Shown here piece by piece: positions 1 to 8,373 of a DNA stretch of 64,000 nt. The stretch comes from Saposhnikovia divaricata (Eukaryota; Streptophyta; Magnoliopsida; Apiales; Apiaceae): assembly GCA_036435485.1 (NCBI GenBank), contig CM071596.1, positions 139,649,001-139,713,000 on the forward strand. The letters run 5' to 3'. The position numbers and the translations under genes are program-made. Position 1 is the first letter of the stretch; the number at the start of each line of letters is the position of its first letter. Under the pieces are notes generated by a model that saw nothing but the letters and a program-made list of their open reading frames with translations, had not been told where the DNA came from and ran no database searches.

Positions 1-569
1 TTATCAGATAATACCCTGTCATTACCAAATGCCGGTATTTCTTTTACTGTTTCCAGCATATTTATGCCATATCTTGAATTACTGTCATCTTTTACGATAC
101 CATGTTATACTATTTTCAGTTGAGATCTTTAGTTACTTGCTGAGCGTTGGCTCATTCTTATTTTGTCTAACCCTTTTGATAGTATTCTGAGTATCATGGC
201 TCGTACTAGACTGACCGTGAGGAAGCGCATTACTTTGAACCCTGTTGTGGTTTCCTTCGAGATAGCTTCCGAGGTAGATGCAATAACAGCTAAGTGAGGA
301 GATTGCCATAGTTTGGTTTATGAGATAGTTGTGAGAACTAGTTAGTGTAAGAATTAAATTGAAGGTTTGTAATAATAATTTGATTATGGTTTGTAATAAT
401 AAGTAGTTAGATGTTGGCTTGCTTGTTTTATACCATTACCTATGAAAGATCTTGGATAGTAGTGTTGGGGCCAGTCAGCATGTTATATTTATATTCCTAT
501 TTATGGTGTTTACATCCAGAGTGTGTTAGTGACCCTCCGATGTAGGCCCCAGGTCGGGAGGGCGTCACA
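1..569 (+). repeat. 5' LTR of gypsy element A (3' part only)
   Basis: This is the last 569 bp of a long terminal repeat; the rest lies left of the window. It matches 28175-28743, the end of the element's other LTR, with roughly 30 differences by eye (about 5%). It ends in CGTCACA at 569, followed after a few bases by a tRNA-Met type primer binding site. The matching LTR start at 24975 (TATAACG) is close to its inverted complement. It includes the box CTTGCTGAGC (136-145) and a short ORF from 196. The full LTR should be about 3.8 kb, judged from the 3' copy. Confidence 0.93.
196..297 (+). CDS. Short LTR ORF, 33 aa, starting MARTRLTVRKR
   Basis: A 33-codon ORF in the LTR, about 370 bp before its 3' end. 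The start has A at -3 and G at +4, a strong plant initiation context. The first residues resemble the histone H3 tail only loosely, but they align with the much closer match in LTR C at 6612. The ORF is kept at full length in the 3' LTR (28371-28472) with a few substitutions. No function is known. It may be an upstream ORF in the leader of the element's RNA, or a chance ORF. Confidence 0.35.
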   Translation: MARTRLTVRKRITLNPVVVSFEIASEVDAITAK

Positions 570-572
570 GGT

Positions 573-584
573 TGGTATCAGAGC
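573..584 (+). other. Primer binding site, initiator tRNA-Met type
   Basis: TGGTATCAGAGC lies four bases after the LTR end. It is the usual complement of the 3' end of plant initiator tRNA-Met, used to prime minus-strand synthesis in most plant gypsy and copia elements. Confidence 0.95.
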
Positions 585-781
585 TACGGGTTTTGGTCAC
601 TGAAACAAGCCGGGAATTTAGGATCACTAATAAAAGAAGTAGATACAATTAGGATTCAAGAGTGATAGATGTATGGAGTCACTATAGGTTTAGGTTTTCC
701 TTTCGCGATAGATTACTAGGACTAACATAACTTAACTCGTTTATATTCTGCATGTATATATATATATGATTATCACAGGAC

Positions 782-1369
782 ATGGATTTTGACGACGATG
801 CACCACCCCTACCTTCCGATTCTAGTAGTTCATCCAAGGAGTCCGATCCTTCTCAGGCGATGTCCAATGCTGATGCTGAGCTTGAGTCTGATGGACCGAT
901 GTCCGAGTCTGAGGTTGAGAGTCCCACGGCCCGTGCCGACATTCCTATCCCTGCCACTGAGTCAGTACCTGTGTCTGAGCCTGTTACCGATACTTTGCCT
1001 GTTCCAGTCCCAGTACCAGTTGTGACCCCACTTGTCACCGAGCACGGCGAGTCTTCCAGCGGATCTTTGCCGATTCCCAGGCCTGCATTTTTGCATACCT
1101 ATGCCGAGATAGTCCACACCTGTGAGAACCTGCCAGTTAGGAATGATGAGCTTTCAGCATTGATCGAACGGATGAAGGGAGAGGCACAACGCCGAGTTGA
1201 TTTATCCACGATTAATTGGAGTAGTAGTATTAAATTAGTGGAGAAGATCACCAGGCGACATTTTCTTGAGAGCCCCGTGTTTATACCTGCATTTGATGAG
1301 GTCTATAAACTTTCTAGTCTGATCGCTTGGATGATGGAGGTTCGAGAGACCCGAGGTTCCCGTGATTAG
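782..1369 (+). CDS. Additional ORF between PBS and gag (acidic, 195 aa)
   Basis: An open 195-codon frame, 198 bp downstream of the PBS and well upstream of gag. Residues 1-60 are acidic and rich in Ser, Asp, Glu and Pro. Residues about 70-85 form a Pro-Val repeat. The last 90 residues look like a helical domain with Arg/Glu-rich segments and a hydrophobic stretch near SSLIAWMM. I recognise no domain. Codons from about residue 19 on are repeated downstream at 1764-2296 by a 927 bp tandem duplication. The sharing of this frame by a diverged copy suggests it was once coding. It could be a detached gag N-terminal extension or an accessory protein. No transmembrane segment or signal peptide is evident. 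Confidence 0.6.
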   Translation: MDFDDDAPPLPSDSSSSSKESDPSQAMSNADAELESDGPMSESEVESPTARADIPIPATESVPVSEPVTDTLPVPVPVPVVTPLVTEHGESSSGSLPIPRPAFLHTYAEIVHTCENLPVRNDELSALIERMKGEAQRRVDLSTINWSSSIKLVEKITRRHFLESPVFIPAFDEVYKLSSLIAWMMEVRETRGSRD

Positions 1370-1733
1370 ACTGCTGCTGTGGAGATGATTGGTGAGTGGG
1401 ACATTTGGTAGAGCCCACTAGTGTCAGTTGTGATTACTACTAGTCTAGGATATTTTCCCTATTTTCCTAGTACTGGTAGACGGATAGTAGTTGTTGTTTT
1501 CAGCTTTGTTTTATTCAGCTTTGTCTATAGAAGAGTTAGAATACCCTTAACTTTAGATGTTGGTTTGTTTTCGTCTTTGTGACGTATATTTATTCGTATA
1601 TCCCTGTGTCCACTGCTTTACTTATTGCTTTTACATACTATCTTCACATACCATATTTCATACTTATTGACCTATTCATATAAACTCTGTTGCATTACTT
1701 TAAAATTGTACCCATATTATATCGTTTTAACGG

Positions 1734-1762
1734 AACCGATCGTCTATTGGTACCAGACGGTT
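1734..1762 (+). other. Hairpin at the end of duplication unit 1
   Basis: AACC and GTCT pair with AGAC and GGTT around the loop ATTGGTACC. The same structure ends unit 2 (2661-2689) and occurs before gag in element B (30418-30446). In B both arms have changed but the pairing survives. Confidence 0.55.
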
Positions 1763-1763
1763 G

Positions 1764-2296
1764 AGGAGTCCGATCCTTCTGAGGCGATGTCCGATGCTGA
1801 TGCAGAGCTTGAGTCTGATGGACCGATGTCCGAGTCCGAGGTTGAGAGTCCCACGACCCGTGCCGACATTCCTATCCCTACCACTGAGTCAGTACCTCTA
1901 TCTGAGCCTGTTACCGATACTTTGCATGTTCCAGTCCTAGTACCAGTTTTGACCCCACATGTCACCGAGCACGGTGAGTCTTCCTGTGGATCTTTACCGA
2001 TTCCCAGGCCTGAACTTTTGCACACCTATGCCAAGATAGTCCGCACCTGTGAGAACCTGCCAGTTAGGAATGATGAGCTTTCAGCATTGATCGAACGGAT
2101 GAAGGGAGAGGCACAACGCCGAGTTGATTTATCCACGATTAATTAGAGTAGTAGTATTAAATTATTGGAGAGGATCACCAGGCGACATTTTCTTGAGAGC
2201 TCCGTGTCTGTACCTGCATTTGATGAGGTCTGTAAACTTTCTAGTCTGATCGCTTGGATGATGGAGGTTCGAGAGACCCGAGGTTCCCGTGATTAA
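1764..2296 (+). pseudogene. Second copy of the additional ORF, broken
   Basis: This is the duplicate of codons about 19-195 of the ORF at 782. It has lost the original start, because the duplication begins inside the ORF, and it carries one in-frame TAG at 2144-2146 where copy 1 has TGG. The frame then continues open to a TAA at 2294-2296, the same end as copy 1. Amino-acid differences from copy 1 are scattered. It is probably non-functional. Confidence 0.7.
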
Positions 2297-2660
2297 ACTG
2301 CTGCTGTGGAGATGATTGGTGAGTGGGACATTTGGTAGAGCCCACTAGTGTTAGTTGTGATTACTACTAGTCTAGGATATTTTCCCTATTTTCCTAGTAC
2401 TGGTAGACGGATATTAGTTGTTGTTTTCAGCTTTGTTTTATTCAGCTTTGTCTATAGAAGGGTTAGAATACCCTTAACTTTGGATGTTGGTTTATTTTCG
2501 TCTTCGTGACGTATATTTATTCGTATATCCCTGTGTCCACTGCTTTACTTATTTCTTTTACATACTATCTTCACATACCGTATTTCATACTTATTGACCT
2601 ATTCATATAAACCCTGTTGCATTACTTTAAAATTGTACCCATATTTTATCGTTTTAACGA

Positions 2661-2689
2661 AACCGATCGTCTATTGGTACCAGACGGTT
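2661..2689 (+). other. Hairpin at the end of duplication unit 2, before gag
   Basis: Same sequence as the hairpin at 1734-1762, about 70 bp upstream of the gag start. Being in the RNA leader, it might act in packaging or translation; that is inference. Confidence 0.5.
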
Positions 2690-2755
2690 TAAACCTATTT
2701 TCTTTCATATAAACCTGCATGTTGTTTACCGACTGTTTATTTTATTATCAGAAAG

Positions 2756-3551
2756 ATGCTTCCCAGAAGAACCCGTCAAACCAATAATGCGGAAAACCAA
2801 GATAACCCTACCGTGGCCCAGATGTTTCAATTACTTCAACAACAAATAGCTGCTTTTGTTCAACACCAACAACACCAAGCCACCCAACCCGCTGTGGTTT
2901 TTAAATCTTTTCAAGCTGTTCATCCTCCAGAATTCAAAGGTACTTTAAACCCTATCGAGGCCAAGTCATGGTTGATGGATATCAAGAAGTCTTTCACGTT
3001 AGTTAGGGTTGATGAGGTTCAGAAGGTAGAATTTGCTTGTTTTTATTTAAGGTCAGAAGTGAATTTTTGGTGGGAGTCTGTTAAGGATGTAGAAGGAGAT
3101 GCGATTACATGGCCAAGATTTGTAGAATTGTTTAATGAGAAATATCTGCCAAGTTATTTATAGGACCAGATGGAAATTCAGTTTATGGAGTTGAAATAGG
3201 AATGGATGACTATTGCGGAGTATGAAGCTAAGTTTACTGAGCTATCTAGGTTTGCACCCCAGTATGTAGGAAATGAAGCCAGCTAGGCCAAGAAATTTCA
3301 GCATGGATTAAAACCTTGGTTAAGGAGTAGAGTTGCTGCGTTTGAGTTGAGAACCTATACTGTTATTGTTCAGAAGGCGATGATTATAGAAGGGGAGAGT
3401 GATTTGAACCAAAAGGAGAAAGCTGGTAAGAAGAGGAAGTTTGAGAAAGTAGAGAAAAGTCAAGAGACAGAAGGTCAAAGGAGTTTTCAGAACAGAGGAA
3501 GGTTTGGAAATCGAGCCGGAGGACAGAGAAATTTTTAGAAGTTTGGAATTG
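2756..3551 (+). pseudogene. gag: gag of gypsy element A, first segment (capsid and basic region)
   Basis: The start at 2756 follows AGAAAG and gives MLPRRTRQ, matching the gag start of element B. A Gln-rich stretch follows. Next comes the retrotransposon gag/capsid region, with PPEFKGTLNPIEAKSWL, the FWWESV motif and a YLPSYL segment, and then a Lys/Arg-rich region. In-frame stops occur at 3161-3163, within 3197-3199 and 3283-3285, and at 3536-3538. By comparison with element B the first and last of these are CAG to TAG. LTR C interrupts the frame at 3557. The product would be the structural protein that packages the element RNA; this copy cannot make it. Confidence 0.9.
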
Positions 3552-3556
3552 GTAGC
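3552..3556. repeat. Target site duplication of LTR C, left (GTAGC)
   Basis: GTAGC directly before TGTAAGAACC; the right copy at 7042-7046 is GTAAC. One mismatch in five fits an aged insertion. Element B has uninterrupted GTAAC at the same gag position. Confidence 0.75.
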
Positions 3557-6107
3557 TGTAAGAACCCAAATTTTTGGTAATATTTCCTTTTATTTAATAT
3601 CTTGTGGCATTGTCAATATAGAACCTTTCTAGTCATCCCTGTTGATTAATAGAATTGATTGTCTGAGAAACTGCGTTGTTGCATTTATTATGTAAGATAA
3701 AAAGGAAGATTGTGAAGGCAGGAGTCTTATTGTTAGTAAGATTTATAAAACTTGGGAGTTGAGAATGGTTAGAGTATTAAAGGATTTATTAAGAATTATG
3801 ACGAGGAATTATGGACATTCGAGGAATTTACACAATTAAGTACTTAAGGAATTATAGGGAAAATCTCTACGCGACAAAATATTACGAGAGATTAATTAAG
3901 ATACGATACGAATTAAAGATTAAATGACAAGCATTGGTGGAAGAATAATGATACAAGGAGTAGTATGCATGCAAGTCCCATGCAACCAAGTGGTTAGGAA
4001 CAAGCAAACTAGTTAGCAAATTGGAAGAGGAATAGTAACTAGTTACTTGCTTTTCAAAAAGGGGAGACAAGTAGTACACATGACCATGCCTTGCTAGTAC
4101 TTGCCTATACATACACATTATGTATCACCCAACACTTTAACATCTATTATTCAACCAACACACACAAAACACAAAAACCAAAACACAACCCCCCCTTTGT
4201 TCTTGCTCTCGGCCAAGAAGAAAAGTGAAGAAGAAAAATTCTTCTTCCCCCTTTCCCATCACTCATAAATCACAACATCAATCCTAGGCCCTCTCCATCA
4301 TCTAGACAAGGTATGTTAGTAGTTTCAAGCCATTTCATCCATCCAAATTCAAGTTATAAATTGTTAAAGATTGGGTGAATAGTAACCATGTTTGATTTTC
4401 TTTTAGATCTTGGCTTGTAAGGGTTGTAGGAGACCATTCTAGGTGTTATTGAGTTGTGTAAAGCTTATACAAGGCTCCTAGGTGCTCAAGAAGGTATAAA
4501 AATCACAAACCCTTTTGGTTATGTAGTGCTTATAATGTTTGGTAGTAGATCCATGTATATATGAGTTAATCTTGGTTGTATAAGTAATGGATGACATGGA
4601 TCTTGAGTTTTGATGTTGAGATTGTGAATTTTATGATTATGAATGGTATATATATCTCCATGAGTGTTATGAACCATGAACTAAGTAAATTAAGTGTTGG
4701 TTGTGTTGTGGAATTGTGAAAAATGGTTGATCTAAGTAGTATATGCTTGCTGAGTTTTTCCAGGAGCATTGACCTGTCTTGTAACCCGGTTTTGAACCCC
4801 CAAATTTTTTCCCCTGATGTCCTACCATATATTGTTGGAAATATAATTGAATGTAGTTTCTGGAAATGTAAGTTTCATGGCTAGGTGATGTATAGATTTT
4901 AAGTTATGGCCGGAGGAGTGAATTGTGTTTCTGGATTCCGGACTGCAATAAGTGACCTCCTTGTGAACCTTGTTTAAACCCCTAAAAATATATGTGGGAT
5001 CATGGAAAAATTTGAGAAGTGAGGGAATGCAGTGGTGAAGACCACCCAAAAAGAATTTGATTAAAATATGAATTTTTGGATTTTATAAAAATGCTAGAGT
5101 AAATTTCGCGCAAGGGAAAAAGTCGATTAGTGGAGCATGATTCTAGGGTTAATGGTTATTATTCGAATGAGGTAACTAAATTAAGTCGATTAAGTGACGA
5201 GCGTAATCGAGTGATGACATGAACCTATAGTGGGGCTAGAGAGTCATAAGACGAAGTCGTTAAGTTAATTCCGTACCCCCTAAAACCCCGTAATTAAAGA
5301 GATATTGTTAAGGTACTAACGAGCGGTTATTGCTTATGTATAGATCGTTCGAATCCGCACGCTCGACCACCCCAACCAAACCAAGGCAAGTTTACTTTTC
5401 AAAACTTATCCATATACAAGGACTTTCACTGTTGTGTTTGTAGTTTTCAATTATATCAAATGCTATGTTTATCAAAGTATTGATGCAATTGAGATTGTAT
5501 AAGTACATATATGCTTGTACCCCTTGAACTTAGATTGAAATGTTTTCTTCGGACAACGACTCTAGCAATAGGGGTCGTAGCGGTTCGTATATACTATTGA
5601 CCGGGGAGCGGTATATTATTATATCGTATCTAGATTGCGAAAACCCGAAGGGTCATTCGGGGAGTATCGTATACTCAAGTATTATGTTCATATCTTCGTA
5701 AATACTCGAAACCCTACCTTGGATTAAAAGTTTATTTTATCGAATAATTATTCTATTAATTATTAATATTAAATCTTAAAATAATATTATTAATTATTGT
5801 TCATTATTTAAAGACAAAGTTAATCCAAGATACTTTTAATACTTTCAAACTCGAACTCATTCGAACTCAAAACATTTTTGAAAACCCCCGGTCAGGTTCT
5901 GCTTCTTGTATGATTTCAAGAATCATCGGTCGACTGATGTCGAACCTCAATTACTCTGTTTTCAATCAAAATCAAGTTTTAAAAGAAAAAGAAAAAGGGA
6001 CTCTGGCAGGTGTGGGAACCGTTGACGAACGATTCCCGGGATGTGTAAGCGGCCGTGAGCCAGGCGGTCCATCAATTATTATTCCGTCCCAGGTGTTGCC
6101 GAAGGAT

Positions 6108-6181
6108 GATTACGGATGTAGTTTTCATCGAGGGTGATTACGGATGTAGTTTTCACCCGGGGATAGTTACGGATGTAGTTT
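6108..6181 (+). repeat. Short tandem repeat, three units of 28-30 bp
   Basis: GATTACGGATGTAGTTTT occurs at 6108 and 6136, and a variant beginning GTTACGG at 6166. It lies mid-LTR, where LTRs D and G carry other short repeats or conserved blocks. Confidence 0.8.
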
Positions 6182-6611
6182 CTATCCTTCTACCGGTAGA
6201 GAAGACCCGCGGATTATTGGACTTGGATGTGGCGACTGATCATCGTCAATCCCTGTCAGGTTTTATGTTTTCTTTAAGTCCCATTCCTCCAATTTGGAAA
6301 AATGCTTTGACACTGCTTCCTAGGCTTTTGTGCCAAGTTGCTGATAGTGTTCTATTTTGATGAGCAAAATGTTGACTCTGTGCAGTATCTAGAACTGCAA
6401 GTTTATTTTGGAAACAAGGGCACATATTGTTGCACCTTCGGAATTTATCAACGATGACAAGTGATTTTATATCTGATTAATACAAACAAGTTTAATAACT
6501 GCCAATCATATGAAATGCTATATTGCTTACCTTATACATATATTTCTTGCTGAGCTATAGTTTCTCACTCTTACTTGTTTTCAAATTTTACAAACACAAT
6601 AGCTAAGCGAA

Positions 6612-6707
6612 ATGGCAAGAACCAGACAGACTGCTCGAAAGCAGGTGACTAGACCCGAGCCAGCAGTTGAGATTCCACCGGTAGGCCCCATTAGCCGGAT
6701 TGGTTAG
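6612..6707 (+). CDS. Short LTR ORF, 31 aa, with histone H3 tail-like N-terminus
   Basis: The frame begins MARTRQTARKQVTRPEPA and stops at 6705-6707. Histone H3 begins MARTKQTARKS, so residues 1-10 agree except Lys4, which is Arg here. Start context is good (G at -3, G at +4). Removal of Met before Ala would leave the same free N-terminal Ala as in H3. It sits 66 bp after the conserved CTTGCTGAGC box, the same arrangement as the ORF at 196 in element A. The CAG before GTGACT after codon 11 could also be a splice donor. Whether it is transcribed or translated is unknown; the likeness could be chance. Confidence 0.4.
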   Translation: MARTRQTARKQVTRPEPAVEIPPVGPISRIG

Positions 6708-7046
6708 CAGCTTTTGTTAGTTCGTTTTATTTATCAGTATGACCTGTGCAAGGCAGTGTATCGTAACAAACTTTCAAGCCGCCAACTTCGCTTCATATCG
6801 AAGTGTTGCTGGTAGCATAAATACTATTTAATTCGGTCTGTAATAACTCTGATAATTTTATTTCTGCTTAATCAATGTTGTGACGTTTCTGAGGCTCTAA
6901 CCTCTGTGTGTGTGTGCGGTGTGAGTTTATTGTGGGGTCGATGGCTGTGTTATATATATTATGTGCAAGAACATGTATGTTATTAATGGAAAACGGACCG
7001 TGAGCGCCTAGATCTCCGACCCCGGATCTGGGGGCGTCACAGTAAC

Positions 7047-7193
7047 GGAGGACTAAACCGTAGACCCCAAGGAGTAAACCCTCAGGCTATACCAAGACCC
7101 GTACTACAAGACTAGAAGATTTGTGGGAGAAAGTACCCGGGTATTTGTAATAAGCCTAACATAGTTTGCTACAAGTGTGGGAAGAAAGGACAC
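7047..7193 (+). pseudogene. gag: gag of element A, middle segment up to zinc knuckle 1
   Basis: This continues the gag basic region after LTR C and ends in the first half of a CCHC knuckle (CYKCGKKGH). It aligns with 31320-31470 of element B. CACTA-1 enters directly after the His codon. Stops are present (for example TAA within 7054-7070), so it was already decaying or has decayed since. Confidence 0.85.
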
Positions 7194-7223
7194 CACTACA
7201 CCGTATATGGCCTGTTGCAACAC
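7194..7223 (+). repeat. CACTA-1 left terminal inverted repeat
   Basis: It begins CACTACACCG and ends GGCCTGTTGCAACAC. It pairs with 16228-16257 with three mismatches clustered at positions 8-11. Confidence 0.92.
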
Positions 7224-7425
7224 CGATATGTATAAGTGTTACACAAAGTGTTACAATAGACATAAAACTTGGTAGTCTATTGCAATATTTTTTATAGTGT
7301 TGCAAGAAATACCAAAAGTGTTGCAAGCAAAATGATAATTTTGAAATTTTATAACAATTGCAACACTTTTGGCACTTTACAAAAAGTGTTACAATACACC
7401 ACCGAAAAATTCTAATTTTTTGTTA
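7206..7425 (+). repeat. CACTA-1 left subterminal repeats
   Basis: Repeated short motifs of the type GTGTTACAA, TTGCAACAC and AGTGTTGCAA occur in both orientations. In CACTA elements such repeats are binding sites for the second element protein. They are denser at the right end. Confidence 0.8.
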
Positions 7426-7544
7426 ACGGGCTTGCCACAATAAGCGGGACATTATAATTTTGGGTTCCCGGGTTTGCCAAATTTATTTCGTGCCAAAGAC
7501 TAATATTACACATAATTAATGTTTTATTACATAAAACAAACAGA

Positions 7545-8373
7545 TCTCATCTCTCTCACTCCTCTCTCCTTCACTCTCTCGACCTCACTCATCTCTCTCG
7601 ACCTCACTCGATCTCGACCACCAGCCTCTTTCTCCCTCTCTCATCTCTCTCACTCATCTCTCTCACTTATCTCTTACACCTATCTCAAGCCCCTAATTCA
7701 AACCGCAAAACCCCAAATCGATTACATCAGTGGACTGTGGAGATTCAACTAGAACTTTAATTCAAGGTAAATTACTCATATTTTTTTGATTATGTTAGAT
7801 TATACATGGATATATGTGTATGCATGTGAAAATATTTGGATTATATGTTTAATTTTATATGTTCATAATTTTTGTGCGATTAAAACTAGTATTATATGTT
7901 GATTATTTGTTCAATTTGTGTATGTGAGCTAGTAGTCTTCTTTATATGTTAATTAACACCATTCAGTTTTTATATGTTAATTTTTTGGTAATTGTTTGTT
8001 AATTTTGACATGATTTTATGTCAATTTTTGTATGTTGCATCCTTTGTCAGTTTTATATGCTTATAATTTCTGATTTGACTATTTGATTTTTATCTTCTTT
8101 ATGGTATTTTGTTACCAGAAGAGTAATTCATACTAGATAATGATTATTGAATACAAAGTATGCTTATAATCTTTGGTTTTTATGAGATTGGTTTAATGGC
8201 AGAACTAATTTCAAACATATACTCATAGACTTATTTTTTAAGGGGTCAAAATACATGTGGAATAGGTAAAAATTAGTGCTTTGTTCAGTAGAGAGTGCGA
8301 TTTTACTGAGATTTCGTAGGTATGTTATTTTTTGATGTACTGTGCTTTTTGTTTGAAAACATATATGTAGATA
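7545..8373 (+). promoter_or_regulatory. CACTA-1 transposase leader: CT-rich tract and 5' UTR intron
   Basis: CT-rich repeats of CTCTCTCAC type fill about 7545-7680. A good donor (AAG/GTAAAT) stands near 7767, and an acceptor (ATGTAG) lies just before ATAATGG at the transposase start. That suggests a spliced 5' leader with an intron of about 600 bp. CACTA-2 and CACTA-3 have matching purine/pyrimidine tracts upstream of their transposase genes. No TATA box stands out. Confidence 0.5.

Larger units (their letters stand above)
837..2690 (+). repeat. Direct tandem duplication, unit 927 bp (two copies)
   Basis: Unit 1 is 837-1763 and unit 2 is 1764-2690. Three separate anchors (the ORF start region, the GCCGAGTTGA block at 1191/2118, and the CGTCTATTGG block at 1741/2668) all give a spacing of 927. 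Each unit holds most of the additional ORF and about 400 bp of non-coding sequence ending in a hairpin. Element B keeps one copy of the non-coding part (30058-30446). The copies have diverged at many sites, so the duplication is not recent. Confidence 0.93.
3557..7041 (+). repeat. Solo LTR 'C' (Ty3/gypsy, 3.5 kb) inserted in gag of A
   Basis: It starts TGTAAGAACC and ends GGGGGCGTCACA, is bounded by 5 bp target duplications, and has no PBS, PPT or coding domain inside or beside it. It is therefore a single LTR left by recombination between two LTRs. The end (CCCCGGATCTGGGGGCGTCACA region) matches the inner ends of LTRs D and G, so all belong to one family group. Contents include an A/C-rich leader-like stretch near 4130-4300, a threefold 28-30 bp repeat at 6108-6181, the box CTTGCTGAGC at 6546-6555 and the H3-like ORF at 6612. 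I see nothing else coding. Confidence 0.85.

Noticed and set aside
6612..6707. A captured or broken histone H3 gene
   Set aside because: The likeness stops after residue 10-11; nothing downstream resembles the rest of H3, so only a short similarity is claimed.
7519..7752. 77 aa ORF rich in Ser and Leu
   Set aside because: It is the CT-rich leader of the CACTA-1 transposase gene.
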